Of a stretch of DNA of 64,000 nt, positions 50,200 to 59,471 are shown piece after piece. Under the pieces are notes generated by a model that did no database searches, was not told the origin of the DNA, and saw only the letters and a list, made by a program, of their open reading frames with translations. The position numbers and the translations under genes were made by a program. The DNA lies in NCBI GenBank assembly GCA_030652035.1, contig JAUSBJ010000019.1:1-64000 (forward strand), written 5' to 3'. Source of the stretch: Sulfurimicrobium sp. (GTDB lineage: Bacteria > Pseudomonadota > Gammaproteobacteria > Burkholderiales > Sulfuricellaceae). How positions within the stretch are numbered: the stretch's first letter is position 1; each line of letters starts with the position of its first letter.

Positions 50200-51375
50200 T
50201 TACCCGAGTTCCCCGATGGCATGACGCATGAGCCGGTTTTTCAGCCCGCCGAGGTGGTTGGTCAGGCTCAAACCGGTGTTGCGCAAGGTCCGCAGCAGGG
50301 GGTCCGGGTTGTTGAAAAGTTTTTGCAAGCCATCAGTCAGCAATTGCATGGACAGGATATCTTCCTTGCGCGCACGCTCGTAGCGGCGCAGCAGGAGATG
50401 ATCGCCGCAGTCGCGCTGCGATTCTCTTTGCAGCAAGACCCGAGCAAGCTGCTGCGCATCCTGGAAACCCAGATTGACGCCCTGGCCGGCCAGTGGATGC
50501 ACATTGTGCGCGGCATCGCCGATCAGCGCCACGCGCGGTTTGACCAGTTGATCGAGATTAAGCAGGCGCAGGGAAAAGGCGGCGGGCGGGGTGATCAGAC
50601 GAAGCTTTCCAAGGGTGTTCTTGCCCGCTTCCTGAACGCGGCTGCAGAATTCGTCAGGCGGCAGCGCCATCAACTCCTGCGACAGGGCGTCGAAAGCCGA
50701 CCAGACGATGGAAATCCGGTTGCCGGGAAGCGGCAGGTAGGCAAGGATGCCGTCTTCCCTGAACCATTGGTAAGCGCTGTTGCGGTGCGGTTTTTCCGTT
50801 TCAAAATTGGCCACCACGCCATCCTGCCCATAGGCACGCGGCTGGGCTTCGATGCCGGCTTGTGCGCGCACCCAGGAATCGCGCCCGTCGGCGCCGACAA
50901 TCAGCTTGGCGTGTAGCGCGCGGCCATCCTGCAGGGTAAGCATGGCCGCATCGTCCCCCACATCCAGCGCCGCGCAGGCAGCCGGGCAAAAAATCTCCAC
51001 ATTCGACTGCCCCTGCACCGCGCGCCACAGTCCGTCCTGCATCAGGCGGCTTTCGGCGATGAAGGCCAACTCTTCCACCCCGGCCTGGTAGGCGCTGAAA
51101 TCCAGCCGCGCGGCAGCGTCGTCGCCCCAGATGTGCATTTCATGCACCGCCGCGATGCGGCTTTGATCAAGGCCGCTCCACGCCCCACTCAGGTCGAGGA
51201 AGCGTGCATTGGCGGGGTTGATGGCATAGATGCGGTTATCCCAGCTTGCATCCTGGGGGAGGGCAGAGGGAGCACGGCCCTCGATCAGGGCGATATGCAG
51301 TCCGCTGTCCTTCAGCGCTGCAACCAGGGAAGCGCCCACCAGGCCGGCACCCACTACGATCAGGTCGAATTCCAT
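50200..51375 (-). CDS. UbiH-family FAD monooxygenase (ubiquinone ring)
   Basis: 391 residues. FAD-binding GAGLVGASLVAALKDSGL at 8-25, the mid DG motif VGADGRDSWVRAQAGI, and the second FAD site ALIGDAAHNVHPLAGQGVNLGFQDA. The family (UbiH/UbiF/UbiI/VisC) hydroxylates positions of the ubiquinone ring. Two such genes lie side by side, so each presumably hydroxylates a different position; which is which cannot be read from motifs. Start and upstream stop share one base (TGATG). Confidence 0.9.
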   Translation of the reverse strand: MEFDLIVVGAGLVGASLVAALKDSGLHIALIEGRAPSALPQDASWDNRIYAINPANARFLDLSGAWSGLDQSRIAAVHEMHIWGDDAAARLDFSAYQAGVEELAFIAESRLMQDGLWRAVQGQSNVEIFCPAACAALDVGDDAAMLTLQDGRALHAKLIVGADGRDSWVRAQAGIEAQPRAYGQDGVVANFETEKPHRNSAYQWFREDGILAYLPLPGNRISIVWSAFDALSQELMALPPDEFCSRVQEAGKNTLGKLRLITPPAAFSLRLLNLDQLVKPRVALIGDAAHNVHPLAGQGVNLGFQDAQQLARVLLQRESQRDCGDHLLLRRYERARKEDILSMQLLTDGLQKLFNNPDPLLRTLRNTGLSLTNHLGGLKNRLMRHAIGELG

Positions 51376-52550
51376 CAGCCTTTTGCTCCAAAAATCATTT
51401 TGCGTGCCACAAAGCGTTTCGCCGCCGGAAGCAGGTCCAACGCGGCCAGGCCCAGCCCACGGCCCAGATTGATACCATGGTAGTCATTGGAAAACAGGCG
51501 CACCAGCACATCGGTAAACAGGATGCTGCCGCCGGTATCCGGGCTGCGGCCTTCGCGATATCCGGCAAGCATGGCGGCGTTTCCGATTTCCGCGCGCGGC
51601 ACCCGCATGATGGCCTCACCCAGTTCCCAGGCATCGCGCAAACCCAGGTTGAATCCCTGCCCCGCCACCGGGTGCATGGCCTGCGCCGCATTGCCAATCA
51701 GGGCCATGCGCTGCGCTGTGACAGGGCGGGCATATTTGAGGCTCAAGGGGAAACTGGCGCGCCGCCCGGCGCTGGTGAAGGCGCCGAGGCGGTCGCCAAA
51801 GCGCTCGTGGAGCTTTTCCAGAAAAGCTTTATCGTCAAGCTGGAGCAGGGTTTCGGCCTCCTCCGGCAGCGCCGTCCACACCAGATCAAAGCCTGCGCCC
51901 GACGGCAGCAGCGCCATCGGGCCATAAGGCGTGAAGCGCTCGTAGGCGGTATTGCGGTGTGGAAATTCGCTCGTCACATGGCAAATCACCGCTGTCTGGC
52001 CGTAATCCACCACATGCCGCTCCACCCCGCGCACCGCCCCCAGGCTGCGCCCGCCATCGGCCAAAACCAGCAAACTGGCGGTCACTTCGTGCTGCTGGCC
52101 GGCATGGCTGAATTCGGCCACCCCAAATCCCGGCGTGTTATGTACCGCATGTACCGTAGCACCCGTGAGGTAATACGCACTGTTTGCCGCCAGGGCTTGA
52201 TGCAGTGCCGTGCTCAAGGCGGAATAATTAACTACATGGCCGAGCGCGGGAAGACCGCATTCCGAGGCCTGCAGCAGCGCGCGCCCAAAGCCGCCACGCT
52301 GTGAAATGTGAATGGTCTCGATCGGCGAGGGCGCCTCGATAGCGCCCCACACTCCAAGCCGCTGTAGCAGGATCTTTGCCCCCTGAGACAAGGCCAGGGC
52401 ACGCGGGTCGGCCGGTCGGGAAAAGTCGCTGTTGGCCTCCAGCACCATTACTTTCAGGCCACTGTCTTTCAGCGCCAGTGCCAGTGTGGCGCCTACCGGG
52501 CCGCCGCCGGTGATGAGCACGTCAACATGGCTTGGCATCAACTTAGGCAT
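51375..52550 (-). CDS. ubiH: UbiH-like ubiquinone hydroxylase
   Basis: 391 residues, paralogous to its neighbour. FAD motifs GGGPVGATLALALKDSGL at 11-28, LADGGRSLGAVRG in the DG position and MALIGNAAQAMHPVAGQGFNLGLRDAWELGE. The last reading, with NAAQAMHP, is typical of UbiH. Inner-membrane-associated ring hydroxylase of ubiquinone synthesis. Overlaps pepP by eight bases, the classical pepP-ubiH order of proteobacteria. Confidence 0.92.
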   Translation of the reverse strand: MPKLMPSHVDVLITGGGPVGATLALALKDSGLKVMVLEANSDFSRPADPRALALSQGAKILLQRLGVWGAIEAPSPIETIHISQRGGFGRALLQASECGLPALGHVVNYSALSTALHQALAANSAYYLTGATVHAVHNTPGFGVAEFSHAGQQHEVTASLLVLADGGRSLGAVRGVERHVVDYGQTAVICHVTSEFPHRNTAYERFTPYGPMALLPSGAGFDLVWTALPEEAETLLQLDDKAFLEKLHERFGDRLGAFTSAGRRASFPLSLKYARPVTAQRMALIGNAAQAMHPVAGQGFNLGLRDAWELGEAIMRVPRAEIGNAAMLAGYREGRSPDTGGSILFTDVLVRLFSNDYHGINLGRGLGLAALDLLPAAKRFVARKMIFGAKG

Positions 52551-53847
52551 GATTCATCAGCTCCTCGATTTCCGCCACGGTCTTGGGGGCAGCATGGGTC
52601 AGCACCTCGCAGCCCTGTTCCGTCACCACCACATCGTCCTCGATGCGGATGCCGATATTCCAGAAGTGTTCCGGCACGTCGTCAGCAGGACGAATGTAAC
52701 AGCCCGGCTCCACCGTCAACACCATGCCTGGCTTAAGTAGCCTCCATTCGCCGCCCTGTTTGTATTCGCCCACATCATGCACATCCAGCCCCAACCAGTG
52801 GCCGGTGCGGTGCATGTAGAAACGCTTGTAACTTTCCTGCTCCAGAACCTCGGACAGCGTCCCCCGGCACAGACCAAGGTCGATGAAACCCTGCGCCAGC
52901 ACTTTCAGCGCGGCATCGTGCGGCGCGTTCCAGTGGTTGCCGGGGCGGACCTGCTCGATCGCCGCCACCTGCGCTGCCAGCACCAGCTGGTAAAGTTCTT
53001 TCTGCACCGCGCTGAATCTGCCGTTGACCGGGAAAGTGCGGGTGATGTCGGCCGCGTATCCGTCCAGCTCGCATCCGGCGTCGATCAACAGCAGCTCGCC
53101 GTCCTTCAGCGGCGCATCGTTGAACACATAATGCAGCACGCAGGCATTCGCTCCACCCGCCACGATCGAGGTGTAGGCCGGTGCCTGCGCCCCATGGCGG
53201 CGGAACTCGTGCAGCAGCTCGGCCTCGATTTCAAACTCGCGGCGCTCCGGCCGGGTCTGGCGCATGGCCCGCACATGGGCTGCGGCGGAAATATCGGCGG
53301 CGCGGCGCATGGTGGCAATTTCTGCGGCATCTTTGATCAGACGCATCTCGTCCAGCACGGCGCGCACATCCTGGATTGCCCCCGGCGCGGTGATGCCGCT
53401 CCGCACCTGCTCGCGCACACTGTTCAGCCAGCCCACGGCACGGGCATCCCAGGCGCTGTCGGCGCCGAGGTGGAAGTGCAGGCTGGGCTGGTCGGCCAGC
53501 AGCTTGGGCAGCATTTCGTCTAGCTGCGCGATGGGATACGCCTCGTCGAAACCGAAAGTTTCTTTAGCGCCTTCCGGGCCATGGCGGAAACCGTCCCAGA
53601 TCTCGCGCTCCAGGTTTTTCTCACGACAAAACAGGATGCTTTTGGCTTGGCTGCCCGTCACCAGCACCAGCACCGCTTCCGGCTCGATAAATCCGGTCAG
53701 GTAATGAAAATAGCTGTCGAAACGATAAGGAAAATGACTGTCGCGGTTGCGCGGCCGTTCCGGCGCGGTGGGGATGACTGCGACACCGCTGCCCATGGCC
53801 GAGACAAGACGAAGGCGGCGTTGCTGGTATACTTGAAAGGTGTGCAT
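52543..53847 (-). CDS. pepP: Xaa-Pro aminopeptidase P
   Basis: 434 residues. Creatinase-like N-terminal domain (about 1-170) and M24 pita-bread domain. Metal ligands: IDAGCELDGYAADITRTF (two Asp), HRTGHWLGLDVHD (His), LTVEPGCY (Glu), GIRIEDDVVV (Glu). Removes N-terminal residues before proline. Heads the leftward run pepP-ubiH-ubiH-like-dsbC-methyltransferase. Confidence 0.95.
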   Translation of the reverse strand: MHTFQVYQQRRLRLVSAMGSGVAVIPTAPERPRNRDSHFPYRFDSYFHYLTGFIEPEAVLVLVTGSQAKSILFCREKNLEREIWDGFRHGPEGAKETFGFDEAYPIAQLDEMLPKLLADQPSLHFHLGADSAWDARAVGWLNSVREQVRSGITAPGAIQDVRAVLDEMRLIKDAAEIATMRRAADISAAAHVRAMRQTRPERREFEIEAELLHEFRRHGAQAPAYTSIVAGGANACVLHYVFNDAPLKDGELLLIDAGCELDGYAADITRTFPVNGRFSAVQKELYQLVLAAQVAAIEQVRPGNHWNAPHDAALKVLAQGFIDLGLCRGTLSEVLEQESYKRFYMHRTGHWLGLDVHDVGEYKQGGEWRLLKPGMVLTVEPGCYIRPADDVPEHFWNIGIRIEDDVVVTEQGCEVLTHAAPKTVAEIEELMNHA

Positions 53848-53856
53848 TGAAATGAA

Positions 53857-54852
53857 ATGGACAGAGTTCCCATGATTATTCAGGATTTACCCGGTAAAAG
53901 CAAAATGGCGGCGGTGTTTCAGGCAGGTTTCCTCATTTTCGCGGCAGGCGCGCTCCTGCTTTCCGGCTGCTCTTCCGTAGCCCCTCGCCCCGAACGGGCC
54001 GCCACCGCGCCTGTTGCCGGCAAGCCTCCCGTCAAGGGGGGCGGCTATTACCTGGACGACGGCCCCGGCGACAATCCACCCGCCAACCTCGACGCCATTC
54101 CCGACGCCGAACCTCGTGCCGAACCCCTGCACAAATTCGCCAACCGGCCCTACACCGTGCTGGGCCAGAGCTTTACCCCCGCCACCCAGCTTGGCCCCTA
54201 CAAGAAGCGCGGGATCGCCTCATGGTATGGCCGGCGCTACCACGGCCAGAAAACCGCGATTGGCGAAACCTACGATATGTACGCCATGACCGCCGCGCAC
54301 CCCACGCTGCCGATCCCGAGCTTCGCACGCGTGACCAATACCGGCAACGGCAAATCGGTGATCGTGCGCGTCAACGATCGCGGCCCTTTCCACAGCGGCA
54401 GGCTGATCGATCTTTCCTACACTGCCGCCTACAAGCTGGACGTGCTCAGTGGCGGCACCAACCAGGTCGAGGTGGAAAGCCTCGACCCGGCCAATGGACG
54501 TTTGTCCACGGCACCCCCCCGTCCGCAACTTCCGCAGGCAGGGGCGCTTGCCGCATCTGCTCCCGTAACAGAAGAAAAAATCGCCACCACTCCGGACACG
54601 ACACCGCCGGTCAGCGGCAGCGATGGCAACGTTTTCCTGCAACTGGGCGCATTCAGTTCGCGTGACAATGCCGAGAATTTCAGCACCAGGATGAGACTGA
54701 GCCTTGGATCCATGGTGGAAAAACTGCACATCGCCGATGGCGGCGGGCTGTTCCGCGTCCGTCTCGGGCCTTACGCCAGCCGCAGCGAAGCAGGGCAGGT
54801 GGCCACGCAAATCAGCCAGGCTGCAAACATCTCTCCCGTCTTCGCCCGCTGA
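53857..54852 (+). CDS. rlpA: RlpA-like septal lytic transglycosylase
   Basis: 331 residues as drawn; ATG codons at 53872 and 53905 are also possible, and the lipoprotein signal (GALLLSGC) fits any of them. Double-psi beta-barrel domain (about 120-210) with GIASWYG and the catalytic-type VNDRGPF, a Pro-rich linker, and a C-terminal SPOR domain (about 262-331: VFLQLGAFSSRDNAE, FRVRLGPYASRSEA). RlpA cleaves denuded glycan strands at the septum; SPOR brings it there. Followed by dacC, another peptidoglycan enzyme. Confidence 0.9.
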   Translation: MDRVPMIIQDLPGKSKMAAVFQAGFLIFAAGALLLSGCSSVAPRPERAATAPVAGKPPVKGGGYYLDDGPGDNPPANLDAIPDAEPRAEPLHKFANRPYTVLGQSFTPATQLGPYKKRGIASWYGRRYHGQKTAIGETYDMYAMTAAHPTLPIPSFARVTNTGNGKSVIVRVNDRGPFHSGRLIDLSYTAAYKLDVLSGGTNQVEVESLDPANGRLSTAPPRPQLPQAGALAASAPVTEEKIATTPDTTPPVSGSDGNVFLQLGAFSSRDNAENFSTRMRLSLGSMVEKLHIADGGGLFRVRLGPYASRSEAGQVATQISQAANISPVFAR

Positions 54853-54876
54853 AATGAAACTCACATAGCGAGCCAG

Positions 54877-54946
54877 TCTCCCTCTCTACTTCAGGGAAAG
54901 CGTTAGGAGAGAGGGAAAACCGACTGGCCCGGGGAACCGGGCCAGT
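54877..54946. repeat. Two stacked hairpins between rlpA and dacC
   Basis: CCCTCTCT (about 54880) pairs with AGAGAGGG (about 54908-54915), followed by a perfect stem ACTGGCCCGG/CCGGGCCAGT with a GGAA loop (about 54923-54946). No T-run follows. A TATAAT at 54961-54966 lies just after and may be the dacC -10, but I see no good -35. Confidence 0.6.
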
Positions 54947-54993
54947 CTCTGGCGGTCTGCTATAATTCCGCATCCCCGATTCAGGAACTTTCC

Positions 54994-56127
54994 ATGAAAC
55001 ATCTGTTGTTGCTGTTCACGCTTTTCTATTCATTCAACGCCGTTGCAGACCAGCTCCTGCCACTCCCGCCTGCGCCGCCTGTCGCCGCCCGCGCCTATCT
55101 TCTGGCCGACTTCCCCAGCGGGCGCCTGCTGGTGCAAGAAGGCATCAACGACCGCATCGAACCGGCGTCCCTGACCAAATTGATGACCGCCTACCTGACT
55201 TTTACTGCCATCAAGCAGGGCAGGCTGAAAATGAACCAGGTGCTGCCGGTTTCGGAAAAAGCATGGCGTACCGAAGGCTCGCGCATGTTTATCGAGATGA
55301 ACCGCCCTGTGACCGTTGACGAGCTGATCCACGGCATGATCATCCAGTCCGGCAACGATGCCTGTATCTCGCTGGCGGAAGGGATCGCAGGCAGCGAAGA
55401 AGTGTTCGCCCAGATGATGAATCAGCAGGCGGCCCGGCTGGGCATGAAAAATACCCATTACATGAATTCCACCGGCCTGCCGCACCCGCAGCACTACACC
55501 ACCGCCTATGACCTTTCGCTGCTGGCGGCGGCGATCATTCGCGACTTCCCCGAGGATTTCAAGTATTACTCGATGAAGGAATACCGCTACAACAACATCA
55601 CTCAGCCCAACCGCAACCGCCTGCTATGGCTCGATCCCAGCGTGGACGGCATGAAAACCGGGCATACCGAATCCGCCGGCTATTGCCTCATCGCCACAGC
55701 CAAGCGCAACCCGATGCGCCTGATCTCGGTTGTTCTGGGCGCCTCCTCGGACAATGTACGCGCCACCGAAAGCCAGAAACTGTTGAACTACGGCTTCCAG
55801 TTCTTCGACAGCCACCGCGTCTATGCCAAGGGACAGACCATTTCCAATCTGCCGGTATGGAAAGGCAAGGAAAAAACCCTCAAAACCGGCCTCAGCCAGG
55901 ATCTGCTGCTGACCCTGCCAAAAGGCCACTACAGCCGGATCAAGGCCAGCGTGACCAGCAAACAGCCGCTGCTTGCCCCGATTTCTGCCGGACAGGCAGT
56001 CGGCACCCTGCGGCTCACCCTGGATGACAAACCGCTGGCGGAATATCCCCTGGTGGCGCTGGAAGAAATGCCGATCGCCAACATCTTCGGCAGAGCCCTG
56101 GACACCATCAAGCTATGGTTCAAATAG
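54994..56127 (+). CDS. dacC: D-Ala-D-Ala carboxypeptidase (PBP5/6 type)
   Basis: 377 residues. Signal peptide (about 1-18, ending AVA). Penicillin-binding motifs: SLTK (Ser59, Lys62), SGN (118-120) and KTG (220-222). C-terminal beta domain and an amphipathic anchor helix (about 360-377) that holds it on the periplasmic face of the inner membrane. It trims pentapeptide stems. The dat start codon lies 13 bases before its stop, so the two are coupled; symbol dacA would be equally valid. Confidence 0.93.
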   Translation: MKHLLLLFTLFYSFNAVADQLLPLPPAPPVAARAYLLADFPSGRLLVQEGINDRIEPASLTKLMTAYLTFTAIKQGRLKMNQVLPVSEKAWRTEGSRMFIEMNRPVTVDELIHGMIIQSGNDACISLAEGIAGSEEVFAQMMNQQAARLGMKNTHYMNSTGLPHPQHYTTAYDLSLLAAAIIRDFPEDFKYYSMKEYRYNNITQPNRNRLLWLDPSVDGMKTGHTESAGYCLIATAKRNPMRLISVVLGASSDNVRATESQKLLNYGFQFFDSHRVYAKGQTISNLPVWKGKEKTLKTGLSQDLLLTLPKGHYSRIKASVTSKQPLLAPISAGQAVGTLRLTLDDKPLAEYPLVALEEMPIANIFGRALDTIKLWFK

Positions 56128-56978
56128 TCCATCTCAACGGCCAGTTTCTGCCGCTGGAGGAAGCCCGCATCCCGGTACTGGATCGCGGCTTCATCTTCGG
56201 CGATGGCGTGTATGAGGTTATTCCGGTGTATTCGCGCCACCCCTTCCGCCTGCACGACCACCTGAAACGCCTGCAGCACAGCCTGGACGGCATCCGCCTC
56301 GCCAATCCGCATAGCGCAGCGGAATGGGAGTCGCTGCTGGGTGAACTGATCGCCCGCAATGAGGGTGAGGACCAGTACGTCTACCTGCACATCACGCGCG
56401 GCGTGGCCAAGCGCGACCATGCCTTTCCCAGGGATACGCCACCCACGGTGTTCATGATGAGCACCCCGCTGCTTCCGCCCGACCCTGCCTTGCGGCAAAA
56501 CGGCGTGGCGGCTGTCACCGCTATCGACAACCGCTGGCTGCGCTGCGACATCAAGGCCATTTCCCTGCTGCCCAACGTGCTGCTGCGGCAGCAGGCCGTG
56601 GATGCCGGCACGGCGGAAACCGTGCTGCTACGCGACGGATTCCTGAGCGAGGGGGCGGCCAGCAACATTTTCGTGGTCAGGAACGAGGTTCTGCTGGCAC
56701 CGCCGAAAGGCCCGCTCATGCTGCCCGGCATCACCTACGACGTGGTACTGGAGCTTGCCGCCGCAAACGGTATCGTGTTTCACGTGGAACCCGTCCCGGA
56801 AAGCACCCTGCGCAGCGCTGACGAAATCTGGCTCACCTCGTCCACCAAGGAAATCCTGCCCATCACGCATCTGGATGGCCATGCCGTCGGAAGCGGCGTG
56901 CCAGGGCCAATCTACCGCAAACTGGACGAGCTTTACCAGAATCACAAGGCCACCACCATGCGCCAGCCTTCATCATGA
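56115..56978 (+). CDS. dat: D-amino-acid transaminase
   Basis: 287 residues, PLP fold type IV. Features: LDRGFIFGDGVYEVIPVY, YVYLHITRGVAKRDHAFP, the catalytic Lys in CDIKAISLLPNVLL and the PLP-phosphate segment SEGAASNIFVV. Makes D-alanine and D-glutamate by transamination, precursors of peptidoglycan, in agreement with dacC next to it. It overlaps dacC by 13 bases and the DUF493 gene by four. Confidence 0.93.
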   Translation: MVQIVHLNGQFLPLEEARIPVLDRGFIFGDGVYEVIPVYSRHPFRLHDHLKRLQHSLDGIRLANPHSAAEWESLLGELIARNEGEDQYVYLHITRGVAKRDHAFPRDTPPTVFMMSTPLLPPDPALRQNGVAAVTAIDNRWLRCDIKAISLLPNVLLRQQAVDAGTAETVLLRDGFLSEGAASNIFVVRNEVLLAPPKGPLMLPGITYDVVLELAAANGIVFHVEPVPESTLRSADEIWLTSSTKEILPITHLDGHAVGSGVPGPIYRKLDELYQNHKATTMRQPSS

Positions 56979-57241
56979 GCGACCAGGAAACCCTGCTGGA
57001 ATTCCCCTGCGCCTTCCCCGTCAAGATCATGGGGCGAACCGAGGACGGCTTTGCCAACGCCATGCTGGAAGTGGTGCTGCGCCACGCACCGGACTTTGAT
57101 TCCGCATCCATGACCATGAAAGCCAGCAGCAGCAACAAGTATCTCTCCCTCACCTGTACCATCAACGCGACCTCGAAACAGCAGCTGGACGACCTCTACC
57201 GGGAAATCACGGCGCATCCGATGGTGGTGATGGCGCTTTGA
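56975..57241 (+). CDS. ybeD: DUF493 (YbeD) small protein
   Basis: 88 residues with the family pattern LLEFPCAFPVKIMGRTED and TCTINATSKQQLDDLYREI, an ACT-like ferredoxin fold. YbeD-type proteins sit before lipB in many proteobacteria and may regulate lipoate or amino-acid metabolism. ATGA overlap with dat. Confidence 0.93.
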   Translation: MSDQETLLEFPCAFPVKIMGRTEDGFANAMLEVVLRHAPDFDSASMTMKASSSNKYLSLTCTINATSKQQLDDLYREITAHPMVVMAL

Positions 57242-57340
57242 GGGGGAAATGGGGAATGGGGAATGAGGAATGGGCGGGCGCCGGGCAAGCCGGGTTTTCT
57301 ACCATCACTCATCACTCATCACTCATCACCCGCAATCTTG
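57240..57340. repeat. GGGGAATG and CATCACT minirepeats at lipB start
   Basis: Two microsatellite-like blocks: repeated GGGGAATG (57246-57272) and four ATCACTC units (57300-57330). Such paired blocks occur between genes in other betaproteobacteria as far as I recall. Here they provide the ribosome site, start codon and N-terminal codons of lipB. Confidence 0.7.
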
Positions 57341-58008
57341 GCCTGGTCGATTACCAGCCCATATTTGACGCCATGAAAGCCTTCACGGCGCAGCGCGGGC
57401 CGGAAACGGCGGACGAGATCTGGCTGTTGCAGCATCCTCCAGTCTACACCCTGGGCCTGGCCGGCAAGCCGGAACACCTGCTGCACGGCAGCGACATCCC
57501 GGTGGTGAACATCGACCGTGGCGGACAGATCACCTACCACGGGCCGGGCCAGATCGTGATCTATCTGCTGCTCGATCTGAAGCGGCTTGGCATCGGCGTC
57601 AAGGAACTGGTACGGCGCATGGAGCAGGCCATCATCGACCTGCTGGCACAATACGGCGTCCATGCAACGCGTCGTGACAAGGCACCGGGCGTATACGTCG
57701 GGGAGGCCAAGATCGCCGCACTGGGCCTCCGCATCAAGAATAATTGCAGTTATCACGGCCTGTGCTTCAACGTGGACATGGATCTCGCGCCCTACGCCAA
57801 CATCAACCCCTGCGGCTACGCCGGGCTACAGGTCACGCAGACGCGCGACCACGGCGTCAAAGCCGATGCGGACATGCTGGCCGATGCGCTGGCTTGGCAC
57901 CTGCATCGGCAGTTGGGATATACTCAAAAACAGATTAACCACGGGGCACACGGGGAGCGCGGGGAAAACCCTGAATTCCCCGTGAGCCCCGTGAGCCCCG
58001 TGGTTTAA
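57256..58008 (+). CDS. lipB: Octanoyl-ACP:protein transferase LipB
   Basis: 250 residues from the ATG at 57256 (GAGGGG upstream); a TTG at 57238 is the only other start. Catalytic domain (about 28-220): [23 protein letters not shown], and the Lys/Cys pair [10 protein letters not shown] and INPCGY. It transfers octanoate to lipoyl domains before LipA adds sulfur. Both ends are odd: the first 27 residues come from a GGGGAAT/CATCACT repeat and the last 24 from a palindromic CACGGGG repeat, neither matching LipB proteins, whose core starts at GLVDY. Confidence 0.92.
   Translation: MGNEEWAGAGQAGFSTITHHSSLITRNLGLVDYQPIFDAMKAFTAQRGPETADEIWLLQHPPVYTLGLAGKPEHLLHGSDIPVVNIDRGGQITYHGPGQIVIYLLLDLKRLGIGVKELVRRMEQAIIDLLAQYGVHATRRDKAPGVYVGEAKIAALGLRIKNNCSYHGLCFNVDMDLAPYANINPCGYAGLQVTQTRDHGVKADADMLADALAWHLHRQLGYTQKQINHGAHGERGENPEFPVSPVSPVV
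57937..58005. repeat. CACGGGG palindrome at lipB end
   Basis: AACCACGGGGC (57937-57947) pairs with GCCCCGTGGTT (57995-58005); between them more CACGGGG/CCCCGTG copies form an almost continuous hairpin. It encodes the last two dozen codons of lipB and lies 18 bases before lipA. Confidence 0.85.
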
Positions 58009-58022
58009 CTTTAAGATTTCTC

Positions 58023-58952
58023 ATGGCAGACCCCAAACTTCACAAAGGCGCGGCCAAGACCTCGCGCATCCCGATCAAGATCGTGCCTCAGGAGCCCTTG
58101 CGCAAGCCGCCCTGGATACGCACCAGAATCTCATCCGGAGGGAAATTCGGCGAGATCAAGCAGATCCTGCGCGACAACAACCTGCACACGGTGTGCGAGG
58201 AAGCGGCCTGCCCCAACATCGGCGAATGCTTCAGCCACGGCACCGCCACTTTCATGATCCTGGGCGACCTGTGCACGCGGCGCTGCCCGTTCTGCGACGT
58301 GGGCCACGGCAAGCCGCTCCCGCCCGATGCCAACGAGCCGGAACAACTGGCGCGCACCATCGCCGCCATGAAGCTTAAATACGTGGTGATCACCAGCGTC
58401 GACCGCGACGACCTGCGCGATGGCGGGGCAGGGCACTTCGCCGCCTGCATCCAGGCCGTGCGCGAGGCTTCGCCGCACACCCGCATCGAAGTCCTGGTGC
58501 CAGACTTCCGCGGCCGCCTCGATACCGCGCTGGAGATCCTCGGCGACGAGCCGCCGGACGTGCTCAACCACAACCTCGAAACCGTGCCGCGCCTCTACAA
58601 GCAGGCCCGCCCCGGTGCGGATTACGACCATTCGCTGCAACTCTTGCGGGATTTCAAGCAAAAACACCCCGCCATCCCCACCAAATCCGGCCTGATGGTC
58701 GGCCTGGGCGAAACGGACGCGGAAATCCTCGCCGTGATGCGCGACCTGCGTGCCCACGAGGTGGACATGCTGACCATCGGCCAGTATCTGCAACCCTCGC
58801 GCCATCATCTGCCGGTCACGCGCTACGTGACACCGGAGCAGTTCGAGACCTTTTCCCAAACAGCCACGGAAATGGGTTTCAGGAATGCCGCCTGCGGCCC
58901 GATGGTGCGTTCAAGCTATCACGCCGACCTGCAGGCAAACGATGTGGCCTGA
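58023..58952 (+). CDS. lipA: Lipoyl synthase
   Basis: 309 residues. Radical-SAM enzyme with two clusters: auxiliary site [12 protein letters not shown] (CX4CX5C) and the SAM site CTRRCPFC (CX3CX2C), plus the C-terminal RSSYHAD with the Ser ligand. Inserts two sulfurs into octanoylated proteins. Starts 14 bases after lipB; the ATG has no strong ribosome site (TTTAAGATTTCTC), so it may rely on coupling or a lower rate. Confidence 0.96.
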   Translation: MADPKLHKGAAKTSRIPIKIVPQEPLRKPPWIRTRISSGGKFGEIKQILRDNNLHTVCEEAACPNIGECFSHGTATFMILGDLCTRRCPFCDVGHGKPLPPDANEPEQLARTIAAMKLKYVVITSVDRDDLRDGGAGHFAACIQAVREASPHTRIEVLVPDFRGRLDTALEILGDEPPDVLNHNLETVPRLYKQARPGADYDHSLQLLRDFKQKHPAIPTKSGLMVGLGETDAEILAVMRDLRAHEVDMLTIGQYLQPSRHHLPVTRYVTPEQFETFSQTATEMGFRNAACGPMVRSSYHADLQANDVA

Positions 58953-58988
58953 TGAAAATATTTACGCCTGCAAAGGCTGGAGTGAACC

Positions 58989-59471
58989 ATGATCAACAAT
59001 GACGTGTTGCGCAGCATTCGCTATGCGCTCGACCTCAGTGACGCAAAAGTAGTGGAGATAATCCGGCTGGCCGAACGCGAGATTGCACAAGCCGATGTCG
59101 CCAATTTCCTCAAGAAAGAAGACGAAGCAGGCTTTGTCGAGTGCGGCGCGGATATCCTGGTGTCGTTTCTGGATGGCCTGATCATTTTCAGAAGAGGCAA
59201 GATGGAACCCCGGCCTGATGAACCGGTCAAGAAGCAGGAACGCCGTCTGACCAACAACGCCATCCTGAAAAAACTGCGGGTGGCCTTTGAACTAAAAGAA
59301 GAGGATATGCACAAAATCCTGGAACTCGCAGGCTTCAGCGTGTCCAAACCCGAGCTGAGCGCATTGTTCAGATTGAAAGGCCATAAAAATTACCGGACTT
59401 GTGGCGATCAACTTCTCAGGAACTTTTTGAAGGGCCTGGTCATCCGGCAAAGAGGCAACCCGAAACAATGA
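58989..59471 (+). CDS. DUF1456 (YehS-like) protein
   Basis: 160 residues made of two related halves: NDVLRSIRYALDLSDAKVVE near the start and NNAILKKLRVAFELKEEDM from about residue 90. That duplication and length match YehS/DUF1456, of unknown function. The C terminus runs into the next gene with a four-base overlap (ATGA). A good GGAG site is present. Confidence 0.9.
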   Translation: MINNDVLRSIRYALDLSDAKVVEIIRLAEREIAQADVANFLKKEDEAGFVECGADILVSFLDGLIIFRRGKMEPRPDEPVKKQERRLTNNAILKKLRVAFELKEEDMHKILELAGFSVSKPELSALFRLKGHKNYRTCGDQLLRNFLKGLVIRQRGNPKQ

